DNA of 64,000 nt from NC2004 sp050874905 (GCA_050874905.1 JBNMLP010000002.1:1-64000); one strand, 5' to 3'; shown: positions 34,921-43,221, counted from the first letter of the stretch. Notes: generated from the sequence alone by a model not told the origin. Made by a program: numbers and translations.

Positions 34921-35755
34921 ATTGGACTTTGAGGCAATTGATGCTGTATCTATGGAATTTAAAAAGAAAAAAAGAAAAAAATTTCTGCTTGACACGGCAG
35001 GATTTATTGTAATATTACTGTTGATCTGGCTTGTGGTATACGGAATAACCCATTTTTTGTATGGATTTATCATTGTAGATGGTTCCTCCATGACCAATAC
35101 TCTTAAGGATGGACAGGTTGGTATCATTCAGAAAATTGACAGTGAAAAAGATCTGAAGCGGGGGGATATTGTTGTATTCTGGTCAGATGAATTGAGTGAG
35201 TATCTGATCAAGCGGTGCGTTGCGGTAAAAGGGGATTCTATTGAAATGGAAGCCGGCGTTTTAAAAGTGAATGGCAAGGTAGTCAAGGAAGATTATATTA
35301 AAGAGCCAATGCAGGGAAATGATGAGATACTACCGACAACACTGAAAAAAAATCAGTTCTTTGCCATGGGAGATAACCGCAATGGAAGCTATGATTGCAG
35401 AGACTTAGGTCCGGTATCATATGGTGATCTGTCTGGTATTCTTGTGATCAACTTAGGAAAATATGGTATTACAAAAAAATCAGCAATTGGAATCGTTGTT
35501 GCAATATTTGCAGTATTCCTGTTGTTTGGTTTGATTTCAGATGTAAAACTTGGAAAAAAACTCAAGCAGATTCCGAAGGAATTCCGGGATTTCAACGTCG
35601 AATTTGAGGAGTCAGAGGATGGTGAGATCCGGATTGGTTTCCGCAACCCTGAAACAAGACAGTTGGAGCTTTGTGAGACGGTGCAGGGAAATGAGGGGAT
35701 CAAGGCGTACTGTACGAAGTACGGACAGGAATACAAATATTTGTTGAAAAAATAA
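34895..35755 (+). CDS. Signal peptidase I with extra C-terminal membrane segment and domain
   Basis: A 286-residue protein. Membrane segment 1 spans about 32-58. The catalytic Ser is in VDGSSMTNT (S65) and the general-base Lys is K106 in YLIKRCVAVKGD; AMGDNRNGSYDCRD is the family's third box. After the catalytic core (ends near 195) comes a second hydrophobic segment (about 196-215, IGIVVAIFAVFLLFGLI) and a soluble, charged C-terminal part of about 70 residues. Typical Firmicute SipS enzymes are 170-190 residues with no such tail. It removes signal peptides from the many exported proteins seen here. ATG follows aaggag. Confidence 0.9.
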   Translation: MEENEMKNELDFEAIDAVSMEFKKKKRKKFLLDTAGFIVILLLIWLVVYGITHFLYGFIIVDGSSMTNTLKDGQVGIIQKIDSEKDLKRGDIVVFWSDELSEYLIKRCVAVKGDSIEMEAGVLKVNGKVVKEDYIKEPMQGNDEILPTTLKKNQFFAMGDNRNGSYDCRDLGPVSYGDLSGILVINLGKYGITKKSAIGIVVAIFAVFLLFGLISDVKLGKKLKQIPKEFRDFNVEFEESEDGEIRIGFRNPETRQLELCETVQGNEGIKAYCTKYGQEYKYLLKK

Positions 35756-35773
35756 GTTTTCTTGATTTTGGAC

Positions 35774-35802
35774 TTGAATTTTACCGCAAAAGTGATTATT
35801 AT
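35774..35802 (+). promoter_or_regulatory. gap promoter
   Basis: TTGAAT (35774-35779), a 17-bp spacer, TATTAT (35797-35802). It gives a leader of about 60 bases before the strong RBS taggagg. Confidence 0.6.
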
Positions 35803-35872
35803 ATAGGTATGTGAGGCTCACGGTTTTAGCCAAAAATTGTGGTTTCAAATTATAATCTAGGAGGAATTTAAA

Positions 35873-36889
35873 ATGGCAGTAAAAGTAGCAATTAACGGTT
35901 TTGGACGTATTGGTCGTCTTGCATTCAGACAGATGTTTGGTGCTGAGGGATACGAAGTAGTTGCAATCAACGATTTAACTTCACCTAAGATGTTAGCTCA
36001 CTTATTAAAGTATGACTCTTCACAGGGTAAATACGAGAAGGCTGACACTGTAAAAGCTGGAGAGGATTCAATCACAGTTGATGGCAAAGAGATCAAGATC
36101 TACGCTTTCCCTGATGCAAACAACTGTCCTTGGGGCGAGTTAAACGTTGACGTAGTATTAGAGTGTTCTGGTTTCTACACCTCTAAGGAGAAAGCACAGG
36201 CTCATATCAACGCTGGTGCTCGTAAGGTTGTTATCTCAGCTCCTGCTGGAAACGATCTTCCTACTATCGTTTACAACACAAACCATGAGACATTAAAGGC
36301 TGATGATACTATCATTTCTGCAGCTTCTTGTACTACAAACTGTTTAGCACCTATGGCTGATGCATTAAACAAATATGCAGCAATCCAGTCTGGTATCATG
36401 GTTACTATCCATGCTTACACAGGTGATCAGATGACTCTTGATGGACCTCAGAGAAAGGGTGACTTAAGAAGATCTCGTGCAGCAGCAGTTAACATCGTTC
36501 CTAACTCAACAGGTGCAGCTAAAGCAATCGGTTTAGTTATCCCTGAGTTAAATGGTAAGTTAATCGGATCTGCTCAGCGTGTTCCAACCCCAACTGGTTC
36601 TACTACTATCTTAACAGCAGTTGTTAAGGGTGCAGACGTAACAGTTGACGGTATCAACGCAGCTATGAAGGCAGCTTCTAACGAGTCATTCGGTTACAAC
36701 GAGGATGAGATCGTATCTTCAGATATCGTAGGAATGAGATATGGTTCATTATTCGATGCAACTCAGACAATGGTATCTAAGGTTGCTGATGATTTATATG
36801 AGGTTCAGGTTGTTTCTTGGTATGATAACGAGAACTCATACACTAGCCAGATGGTTAGAACAATTAAGTACTTCTCTGAATTAGCATAA
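35873..36889 (+). CDS. gap: Glyceraldehyde-3-phosphate dehydrogenase
   Basis: The NAD-dependent glycolytic dehydrogenase, 338 residues. The Rossmann start is INGFGRIGRLAF, the catalytic Cys is in SAASCTTNCLAP, and the phosphate site includes the ATGS-type loop and RVPTPTGS. Codon choice differs from neighbours before 35760 (strong preference for a narrow set, e.g. ctt/tta and gct/gca), the mark of very high expression, and the RBS is near-perfect. It starts the glycolytic cluster but has its own terminator, so it can be expressed alone. Confidence 0.98.
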   Translation: MAVKVAINGFGRIGRLAFRQMFGAEGYEVVAINDLTSPKMLAHLLKYDSSQGKYEKADTVKAGEDSITVDGKEIKIYAFPDANNCPWGELNVDVVLECSGFYTSKEKAQAHINAGARKVVISAPAGNDLPTIVYNTNHETLKADDTIISAASCTTNCLAPMADALNKYAAIQSGIMVTIHAYTGDQMTLDGPQRKGDLRRSRAAAVNIVPNSTGAAKAIGLVIPELNGKLIGSAQRVPTPTGSTTILTAVVKGADVTVDGINAAMKAASNESFGYNEDEIVSSDIVGMRYGSLFDATQTMVSKVADDLYEVQVVSWYDNENSYTSQMVRTIKYFSELA

Positions 36890-36943
36890 TACGTTTAAGA
36901 CTATTAATTCAAGAATGCTGGATTAGATTATAATGATCCTAAA

Positions 36944-36975
36944 GGGGTCCGGTCTTATGGACCGGACTCTTTTTC
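36944..36975 (+). terminator. Terminator after gap
   Basis: The arm gtccggtc (36947-36954) pairs with gaccggac (36960-36967) around ttatg, extended by three outer pairs, followed by a T run. Confidence 0.88.
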
Positions 36976-36999
36976 TATTATGGAAACCATTTATATAAT
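36971..36999 (+). promoter_or_regulatory. Candidate pgk promoter
   Basis: A perfect -10 TATAAT (36994-36999) with a poor -35 TTTTCT (36971-36976) at 17 bp, partly in the terminator T run. 20 bases upstream of the pgk start. Confidence 0.45.
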
Positions 37000-37019
37000 G
37001 CGTAGAAAGGAGCATACAA

Positions 37020-38216
37020 ATGCTTAACAAAAAATCAATTGATGATATTAACGTAAAAGGCAAGAGAGTTCTTGTTCGTTGTGATTTCAATGTACCATTG
37101 GATGCTGACTTAAATATTACAGACGAGAATCGTCTTGTAGCAGCACTTCCTACAATCAAAAAGCTGATCGCAGATGGCGGTAAAGTAATCCTTTGCTCTC
37201 ATTTAGGTAAGCCAAAAGGAGAGCCAAAACCAGAGCTTTCTTTAGCACCAGTTGCAAAGAGATTAGCAGAGTTATTAGGACAGGAAGTAAAATTTGCAGC
37301 AGATCCAGAAGTTGTTGGACCAAATGCAAAAGCAGCAGTTGCTGAAATGAAAGATGGCGATGTTGTATTATTAGAGAACACTCGTTACCGTGCTGAGGAG
37401 ACAAAGAACGGAGAGGCATTCTCTAAAGAGCTTGCTTCTTTATGTGATGTATTTGTAAATGATGCATTTGGTACTGCGCACAGAGCACATTGTTCTAACG
37501 TAGGTGTGACAGAATTCGTTGACACCGCCGTTGTTGGTTACTTAATGCAGAAAGAGATTGATTTCTTAGGTAATGCAGTAAACAACCCAGAGAGACCTTT
37601 CGTTGCAATCCTTGGTGGTGCAAAAGTTTCTTCTAAGATTTCCGTAATCGAGAACTTATTAGACAAGGTTGACACACTGATCATCGGTGGTGGTATGGCA
37701 TATACTTTCATGGCAGCACTTGGTGAGGAAGTTGGTAAGTCATTATTAGAGGAAGATTACAAGCAGTATGCATTAGATATGCTGAAGAAAGCAGAGGAGA
37801 AAGGCGTTAAGTTATTGATCCCTGTTGATACAACCGTTGGAGATGACTTCTCTAATGACTGCAATATCAAAGTGGTTGGACGTGGCGAGATTCCTGCAGA
37901 TTACGAAGGACTTGACATTGGACCAAAGACAGCAGAGTTATTTGCAAATGCTGTAAAAGATGCAAAGACAGTTGTTTGGAACGGACCAATGGGATGTTTC
38001 GAGATGCCAAACTTTGCAAAGGGTACCATTGCAGTAGCAAAGGCATTAGCTGAGTCAGATGCAGTTACCATCATCGGTGGTGGTGATTCCGCAGCAGCAG
38101 TAAATAACCTTGGATTTGGTGATAAGATGACCCATATTTCTACAGGTGGTGGAGCTTCCTTAGAATTCTTAGAGGGTAAAGAGCTTCCAGGAGTAGCTGC
38201 AGCAAACGACAAATAA
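37020..38216 (+). CDS. pgk: Phosphoglycerate kinase
   Basis: A cytosolic glycolytic enzyme of 398 residues that makes ATP from 1,3-bisphosphoglycerate. Signatures: VLVRCDFNVPLD at the N-terminus, LCSHLGKPKGEP, LLENTRYRAEE, FVNDAFGTAHR, and the C-terminal GGGDSAAAV nucleotide loop. RBS agaaaggag. Like gap it has codons of a highly expressed gene. In most relatives tpiA follows directly; here an unrelated gene lies between. Confidence 0.98.
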   Translation: MLNKKSIDDINVKGKRVLVRCDFNVPLDADLNITDENRLVAALPTIKKLIADGGKVILCSHLGKPKGEPKPELSLAPVAKRLAELLGQEVKFAADPEVVGPNAKAAVAEMKDGDVVLLENTRYRAEETKNGEAFSKELASLCDVFVNDAFGTAHRAHCSNVGVTEFVDTAVVGYLMQKEIDFLGNAVNNPERPFVAILGGAKVSSKISVIENLLDKVDTLIIGGGMAYTFMAALGEEVGKSLLEEDYKQYALDMLKKAEEKGVKLLIPVDTTVGDDFSNDCNIKVVGRGEIPADYEGLDIGPKTAELFANAVKDAKTVVWNGPMGCFEMPNFAKGTIAVAKALAESDAVTIIGGGDSAAAVNNLGFGDKMTHISTGGGASLEFLEGKELPGVAAANDK

Positions 38217-38230
38217 GAGAGAATTATAAT

Positions 38231-38275
38231 GAGGATGGTTCTGCACTTTATTAAAAGTGCGAGCCGTCTCTTATT
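38231..38275 (+). terminator. Terminator after pgk
   Basis: A 15-bp stem with one bulged T (38234-38249 with 38255-38269) closes on the loop atta; it is followed by tcttatt, a modest T tract. Confidence 0.7.
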
Positions 38276-38381
38276 CAGAAAAAACTGTTCATAATATGGT
38301 GTTATGCCATCAGGAATTTAGCAATTCTTGCAGAGAAAAACGTTTTTTGCTCTTTTATGGAATAGAAAATGGGGAATAACA

Positions 38382-39053
38382 ATGAAAAAAATTATAAAAT
38401 CATGCATTACTATTTTTATGGTATTGTCAATAGCACTGACAGGCGTATCATTTGCTGCTGCGAAGACAGAGGTAACATCGTTAGGTGCTTCCACAAAGGG
38501 AAGTGAGACACCGATCCAATTGGATAACTGGTATCAGACATCATTACCATGCAGTAGCGAGTCGTTCTACTATTTTTATTTGGCAAAGAAGACCAAAGTT
38601 TGTTTGAAAGCAGCATATGATGCTGGATATTTTGAGATCTTAGATCAGAATTACGAACTGGTCTATGCAGGAACGGCTGATGAGAAAATGAATGGTCCGC
38701 AGGACTGGACATTGACTAAAAATATCACACTTAGCAATGGTACATATTATTTGCACTTGTATACGAAGGATCAATATGCCGGTGACAAGATGAAGTTCAT
38801 TCTGTCAGATCGTACAGCACCGACGAAGCCAACGGTTACAAAGGTTACAAAACACAAGGTGGTTAAGGGGAAAACGACTGCCGGAAGTACGGTTTATGTC
38901 AAATGTCAGAATAAGATTTACAAAAAAAAGGCAAACGCAAAAGGATCTTTTACAATTAAGACTAAGAAGATGAAGAAGGGAACCTGTATTACAGTATGGG
39001 CAAAATCAAAGAATGGTGTTAAGAGTAAAGTGACAAAGTATAATGTAAAATAG
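38382..39053 (+). CDS. Secreted protein with a C-terminal bacterial Ig-like module, between pgk and tpiA
   Basis: A 223-residue protein with a signal peptide (KKIIKSCITIFMVLSIALTG, cleavage near FAAA). Residues about 45-145 are a beta-rich region with the pattern SFYYFYLAKKTKV and GTYYLHLYTKD, like pre-peptidase C-terminal or carbohydrate-binding beta sandwiches. Residues about 148-223 are a Lys-rich Ig-like module with KVVKGKTTAGSTV and KANAKGSFTI. I do not recognise a specific function. The ATG at 38382 has only ggggaa as RBS. It sits inside the glycolytic cluster, 15 bases before tpiA, yet its codon use is not that of glycolytic genes. Likely an insertion. Confidence 0.78.
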   Translation: MKKIIKSCITIFMVLSIALTGVSFAAAKTEVTSLGASTKGSETPIQLDNWYQTSLPCSSESFYYFYLAKKTKVCLKAAYDAGYFEILDQNYELVYAGTADEKMNGPQDWTLTKNITLSNGTYYLHLYTKDQYAGDKMKFILSDRTAPTKPTVTKVTKHKVVKGKTTAGSTVYVKCQNKIYKKKANAKGSFTIKTKKMKKGTCITVWAKSKNGVKSKVTKYNVK

Positions 39054-39068
39054 AAAGGAAGTAGGATC

Positions 39069-39821
39069 ATGGCAAGAAAGAAAATTATTGCTGGCAACTG
39101 GAAAATGAACAAAACTCCTAGCGAGGCAGTTGCTTTAGTAGAAGAATTAAAAGATCTGGTAAAGAACGATGCAGTTGACGTAGTATACTGTGTACCTGCA
39201 ATCGATATCGTACCAGTTGTAGAAGCAACCAAAGGTACCAATGTAGAAGTTGGTGCTGAGAACATGTACTTTGAGGAGAGCGGTGCATACACTGGAGAGA
39301 TCTCAGCAGCTATGTTAGTAGATGCTGGTGTTAAATATGTAATCATCGGTCATTCAGAGCGTCGTGACTACTTCAAAGAGGACGATGTATTATTAAACAA
39401 GAAAGTAAAGAAGGCATTTGAAGCTGGTTTAACTCCGATCCTTTGCTGTGGTGAGTCATTAGAGCAGAGAGAGACAGGCGTTACTATGGATTGGATCCGT
39501 CTTCAGATCAAGTCTGACTTAGCTGGTGTAACAGCAGATCAGGTGAAGAAATTAGTGATCGCATACGAGCCAATCTGGGCCATCGGAACCGGTAAGACCG
39601 CAACTTCTGACCAGGCACAGGAAGTATGTAAGGGAATCCGTGATCTGATCGCTGAGATGTACGACGATGCAACTGCAGAGGAAGTTCGTATCCAGTACGG
39701 TGGATCTATGAATGCAGGCAATGCAACTGAATTACTTGCAAAACCTGACATTGATGGTGGATTGATCGGTGGAGCATCCTTAAAGGCAGATTTCGGTAAG
39801 GTTGTATTTGCTGGAAAGTAA
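39069..39821 (+). CDS. tpiA: Triose-phosphate isomerase
   Basis: The TIM-barrel glycolytic enzyme, 250 residues. N-terminal AGNWKMNKT with the catalytic Lys, IIGHSERRDYF with His, the YEPIWAIGTGKTA loop with catalytic Glu, and GGSMNAGNA near the end. RBS aaaggaag. Codon bias of a highly expressed gene. Followed by a clear terminator. Confidence 0.98.
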   Translation: MARKKIIAGNWKMNKTPSEAVALVEELKDLVKNDAVDVVYCVPAIDIVPVVEATKGTNVEVGAENMYFEESGAYTGEISAAMLVDAGVKYVIIGHSERRDYFKEDDVLLNKKVKKAFEAGLTPILCCGESLEQRETGVTMDWIRLQIKSDLAGVTADQVKKLVIAYEPIWAIGTGKTATSDQAQEVCKGIRDLIAEMYDDATAEEVRIQYGGSMNAGNATELLAKPDIDGGLIGGASLKADFGKVVFAGK

Positions 39822-39837
39822 GATGAAACGATGAAGA

Positions 39838-39876
39838 AGAATACTACGCTTGCTCGTTACAGGCGTAGTATTTTTT
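39838..39876 (+). terminator. Terminator after tpiA
   Basis: The arm atactacgc (39841-39849) pairs with gcgtagtat (39863-39871) around a 13-base loop, followed by five T. It separates tpiA from the barnase-fusion gene. Confidence 0.85.
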
Positions 39877-39900
39877 GTGTGAAGAAAGAGGTGCAGGAGT

Positions 39901-40893
39901 ATGAAACGAATTGCCAGACGGCCGGGAATTCTATTTTTGATCGCAGTGTTACTGCTGTGCGGTGCATTTTCCGGAAATGTACAGGTACAGGCTCAGAAAC
40001 TCCGATTAAATAAGAGCCGCATTGTATTGCAAAAGGGAAAAACCTTTACCTTAAAGACGATTCCAAAGGTGAAGGGAGCGATGTATAAAACATCAAACAA
40101 AAAGGTTGCAACTGTAACCAAAAAAGGAAAAATAAAAGCGAAAAAAGCAGGAAAAGCAACCATTACCTGCTACTGGAAAAAGAAGCGTGTCACATGTAAG
40201 GTGACTGTAAAAAATAAAAAGCAGAAGGATTCGGAGCAAACCAATGCCTCGACTGCTTCAAAGGAACAGACAACAGAGCAGACTACGGCTGCAACGACGG
40301 AACAAGCGACTACACAGGCAGCACCATGCTTATCCAGTACCCAATTAGAGCTGGCATATGGAACAACGCAGCCATTGCAATTAAACAATGCTCCGGCAAA
40401 GGTAGCGTGGAAATCCAGTGATACTTCTATTGCCTATTGTTCCAATGGCACGCTGGAAGCCAGATCTGTAGGAACTGCAACCATTACCGCGCTTTGCAAT
40501 GGGGAACAATACCACTGTGCAGTTACTGTGGTCTCCGGCGAAGATACGGTGCTGAAAGAAGATGGAAAATATACAAGCAAAGAAATGCTGGCACAGTATA
40601 TTGCAGCGTACCATAAATTACCGGAACACTTTATGACAAAAACGCAGGCGCAGGCACTTGGCTGGCAGGGAGGAAGCCTGTTGGAATATGCTAAATTCGG
40701 CTGCATCGGTGGGGATGTTTATAGCAATTATGAGAAAAAACTGGAAACAGCAGATGGCAGGATCTATTATGAGTGCGATGTAGATACACTGGGGGCATTA
40801 AGCCGTGGAGCCAAACGTCTGGTATATTCCAACGACGGATTGATCTATTATACGGGCGACCATTATAATACATTTGAAAGGATAGACAAATGA
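39901..40893 (+). CDS. Secreted Ig-like (BIG2) fusion with a C-terminal barnase-type ribonuclease
   Basis: A 330-residue exported protein. Signal peptide at about 1-31 (hydrophobic LFLIAVLLLC, cleavage near VQAQ). BIG2 module 1 at about 33-103 (VTLK-type strands, KVATVTKKGKIKAKKAGKA), a Thr/Glu/Gln-rich linker at 105-142, BIG2 module 2 at 143-211. Residues about 218-330 match barnase closely: YHKLPEHFMTKTQAQALGW, IGGDVYSN, then the end IYYTGDHYNTF. The barnase catalytic set is complete: Lys239 (barnase Lys27), Glu291 (Glu73), Arg302 (Arg83), Arg306 (Arg87), His321 (His102). The domain should be an active guanyl-specific endoribonuclease. A barstar gene overlaps its end by 4 bases. Start ATG follows gcaggagt. 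A secreted antibacterial or nutrient-scavenging RNase are both possible. Confidence 0.92.
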   Translation: MKRIARRPGILFLIAVLLLCGAFSGNVQVQAQKLRLNKSRIVLQKGKTFTLKTIPKVKGAMYKTSNKKVATVTKKGKIKAKKAGKATITCYWKKKRVTCKVTVKNKKQKDSEQTNASTASKEQTTEQTTAATTEQATTQAAPCLSSTQLELAYGTTQPLQLNNAPAKVAWKSSDTSIAYCSNGTLEARSVGTATITALCNGEQYHCAVTVVSGEDTVLKEDGKYTSKEMLAQYIAAYHKLPEHFMTKTQAQALGWQGGSLLEYAKFGCIGGDVYSNYEKKLETADGRIYYECDVDTLGALSRGAKRLVYSNDGLIYYTGDHYNTFERIDK

Positions 40894-41117
40894 TACTTGA
40901 TCTGCGTGGTATAACGACGAAAGAACAATTTCATGATGCAGTGAAGGAACAACTGCATCTGCCGGAGTATTATGGCAGAAATCTGGATGCCCTGCATGAT
41001 TGCATCATGGAACTACCTCCACAAAAAATGCCAGAGCTGATCGGAGAAGAGGAGTTTCGGAGCAATCTTGATTCTTTTGCTGATGTGGCACTTTCTATTT
41101 TAAAAAGGACATGTTAA
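40890..41117 (+). CDS. Barstar-family ribonuclease inhibitor, short form
   Basis: A 75-residue cytosolic protein. It aligns with barstar (about 90 residues) from the first strand through the inhibitory helix: LPEYYGRNLDALHDC, keeping the Tyr and both Asp residues that plug the barnase active site (barstar Tyr29, Asp35, Asp39); barstar Trp38 is His here. The protein stops near barstar position 76, so the last beta strand is missing. Its ATG overlaps the barnase TGA (ATGA), so the two are co-translated and the cell is protected from unexported enzyme. This is the standard layout of toxin and immunity gene. Confidence 0.88.
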   Translation: MILDLRGITTKEQFHDAVKEQLHLPEYYGRNLDALHDCIMELPPQKMPELIGEEEFRSNLDSFADVALSILKRTC

Positions 41118-41145
41118 GACACAGCAAAAAAATTGTGAAAACCCC

Positions 41146-41174
41146 TTTCGTGAAAAGGGCAAATATGCTATGAT
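41146..41174 (+). promoter_or_regulatory. Candidate gpmI promoter
   Basis: TATGAT (41169-41174) with a weak TTTCGT (41146-41151) at 17 bp. It gives a leader of about 100 bases before gpmI that contains the palindrome at 41221. Confidence 0.35.
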
Positions 41175-41220
41175 ATTTTTGAATGTGTGTGAGCATCAGC
41201 CGGATCATAGGTATTTGGCG

Positions 41221-41237
41221 TATGTCACAGTGACATA
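41221..41237 (+). promoter_or_regulatory. Perfect palindrome in the gpmI leader
   Basis: TATGTCACAGTGACATA has two 8-bp arms around one base. A further half-copy (tatgtcag) lies at 41247-41255. It could be an operator or a small RNA hairpin; no known regulator motif is recognised. Confidence 0.4.
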
Positions 41238-41284
41238 GGTGCAGCTTATGTCAGATATGAGAGATAAAGGAGATACGAGTTATT

Positions 41285-42826
41285 ATGAGTAAAAAACCTG
41301 TAGTTTTAATGGTTCTTGATGGTTATGGCTTAAGTGATAAGACCGAGGGCAATGCCATTGCACTGGCAAATACACCGGTCATGGACAAGCTGATGAAGGA
41401 ATATCCATTTGCAAAAGGTAACGCATCCGGATTATTTGTAGGACTTCCTGACGGCCAGATGGGTAACTCTGAGGTAGGTCATATGAATATCGGTGCCGGC
41501 CGTGTTATTTATCAGGAGCTTACAAGAATTACCAAGAGCATTGAAGATGGTGACTTTTTCGAGGTAGAGGAGTTCAAACAGGCAGTAGAGAACTGCAAAA
41601 AGAATGATTCTGCTCTGCATTTATATGGTTTATTATCAGATGGTGGTGTACACAGCCACAATACACATCTCTATGGTTTATTAGAGCTTGCAAAGAGAAA
41701 CGATCTGAAGAAAGTATATGTTCACTGCTTCTTAGATGGTCGTGACACACCTCCAACTTCCGGTAAGGATTTTGTACAGGAGTTACAGAACAAGATTGAT
41801 GAGATCGGTGTTGGCGAGATTGCATCCGTACATGGCCGTTACTATGCTATGGATCGTGATAACCGCTGGGATCGTGTAGAGAAAGCATACAGCGCATTAG
41901 TATATGGCGAGGGCAATCAGGCAGAGGATGCAGTTGCTTGTGTGCAGGCATCTTATGATGATGGTAACAACGATGAGTTCGTGATCCCTACCGTTATTAC
42001 CAAGAACGGAGCACCAGTGGGAACGATCAAGGCAAATGATTCCGTGATCTTCTTTAACTTCCGTCCAGACCGCGCAAGAGAGATCACCAGAACTTTCTGT
42101 GATGAGAGCTTTGACAGCTTTGAGCGTAAGAACGGCTTCCTGCCACTTACTTATGTCTGCTTTACAGATTATGATGAGACGATCGGCAACAAGCTGGTTG
42201 CATTTAAGAAGCAGAGCGTAGAAAATACCTTTGGTGAGTACCTTGCTGCCAATGGAAAAACACAGCTTCGTCTGGCTGAGACAGAGAAGTATGCACACGT
42301 TACTTTCTTCTTCAACGGTGGTGTAGAGGAGCCAAACAAGAACGAGGATCGTTCCTTAGTAAAATCTCCTGCTGTTGCAACGTATGATCTGCAGCCTGAG
42401 ATGAGCGCACCGGAAGTTGGCGAGCGTCTGGTTGCTGCGATCAAGTCTGATAAATATGATGTGATCGTCATCAACTTTGCAAATCCGGATATGGTAGGTC
42501 ATACCGGTGTGATCCCTGCAGCAGTGAAAGCCGTAGAGTGTGTCGATGGTTTAGTTGGCAATGCGGTAGAAGCTATTAAGGAAGTAGACGGAGCACTGTT
42601 TATCTGTGCCGATCATGGTAACGCAGAGAAGATGATCGATTACGAGACAGGCGAGCCACATACTGCGCATACAACCAATCCGGTACCATTCATTCTGGTA
42701 AATGTTCCAGAGTGCAAGGCATTACGTGAAGGTGGCGCACTTTGTGATATTGCTCCAACACTGCTTGAGATCATGGGACTGGAGCAGCCAGCAGAGATGA
42801 CTGGTAAGAGCCTGATCGTGAAATAG
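41285..42826 (+). CDS. gpmI: 2,3-bisphosphoglycerate-independent phosphoglycerate mutase
   Basis: A two-metal alkaline-phosphatase-fold glycolytic enzyme, 513 residues. N-terminal VLMVLDGYGL with metal-binding Asp, GLPDGQMGNSEVGHMNIGAGR with the catalytic Ser, LDGRDTPPTSG, FNFRPDRARE, and the C-terminal metal motifs FANPDMVGHTG and CADHGNAEKM. RBS aaaggagat. Converts 3- to 2-phosphoglycerate. No enolase gene follows; secG does. Confidence 0.97.
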   Translation: MSKKPVVLMVLDGYGLSDKTEGNAIALANTPVMDKLMKEYPFAKGNASGLFVGLPDGQMGNSEVGHMNIGAGRVIYQELTRITKSIEDGDFFEVEEFKQAVENCKKNDSALHLYGLLSDGGVHSHNTHLYGLLELAKRNDLKKVYVHCFLDGRDTPPTSGKDFVQELQNKIDEIGVGEIASVHGRYYAMDRDNRWDRVEKAYSALVYGEGNQAEDAVACVQASYDDGNNDEFVIPTVITKNGAPVGTIKANDSVIFFNFRPDRAREITRTFCDESFDSFERKNGFLPLTYVCFTDYDETIGNKLVAFKKQSVENTFGEYLAANGKTQLRLAETEKYAHVTFFFNGGVEEPNKNEDRSLVKSPAVATYDLQPEMSAPEVGERLVAAIKSDKYDVIVINFANPDMVGHTGVIPAAVKAVECVDGLVGNAVEAIKEVDGALFICADHGNAEKMIDYETGEPHTAHTTNPVPFILVNVPECKALREGGALCDIAPTLLEIMGLEQPAEMTGKSLIVK

Positions 42827-42846
42827 AATCTCAGAAAAAGAAATAG

Positions 42847-42875
42847 TTGAAATTTCCATTTGTTTATGGTAAACT
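42847..42875 (+). promoter_or_regulatory. secG promoter
   Basis: TTGAAA (42847-42852), a 17-bp spacer, TAAACT (42870-42875), 54 bases before the secG start. Confidence 0.65.
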
Positions 42876-42929
42876 ATCACTTGTGATTTTTGAACATAGA
42901 TGAATTGGATATGGTAGGAGGTTAAAAAC

Positions 42930-43172
42930 ATGGAGTTAGCACTTCAGATTGCATTATTAGTTGTGGCTGTACTTATTTGTATTGTAGTTTTATGCCAGGA
43001 AGGAAAGGACGCTGGATTTGGCGGCGGAGCATTTACCGGACAGGCTGGAGATACTTATTATAGCAAGAACAGAAGACATACGGTAGAAGGTAAATTAGAG
43101 ATCATCACAGTTGTGCTTGGTGTATTATTCTTCGTATTGGCGATGGTTTTGAACTTAAGTTATTTCAACTAA
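42930..43172 (+). CDS. secG: Preprotein translocase subunit SecG
   Basis: An 80-residue inner-membrane protein of the SecYEG channel. Two membrane segments (about 5-22 and 54-76) flank a Gly-rich loop with QEGKDAGFGGGAFTG, the typical SecG pattern. RBS taggagg. The secG-rnr-smpB-ssrA order is standard in Firmicutes. Confidence 0.94.
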   Translation: MELALQIALLVVAVLICIVVLCQEGKDAGFGGGAFTGQAGDTYYSKNRRHTVEGKLEIITVVLGVLFFVLAMVLNLSYFN

Positions 43173-43189
43173 ATCTTATAAATAAGAAG

Positions 43190-43221
43190 AACGGGCTGCA
43201 GAGTATGCAGTCCGTTTTTTT
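43190..43221 (+). terminator. Terminator after secG
   Basis: An 11-bp stem (43190-43200 with 43206-43216, one G-U) around gagta, followed by a T run. Confidence 0.87.
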
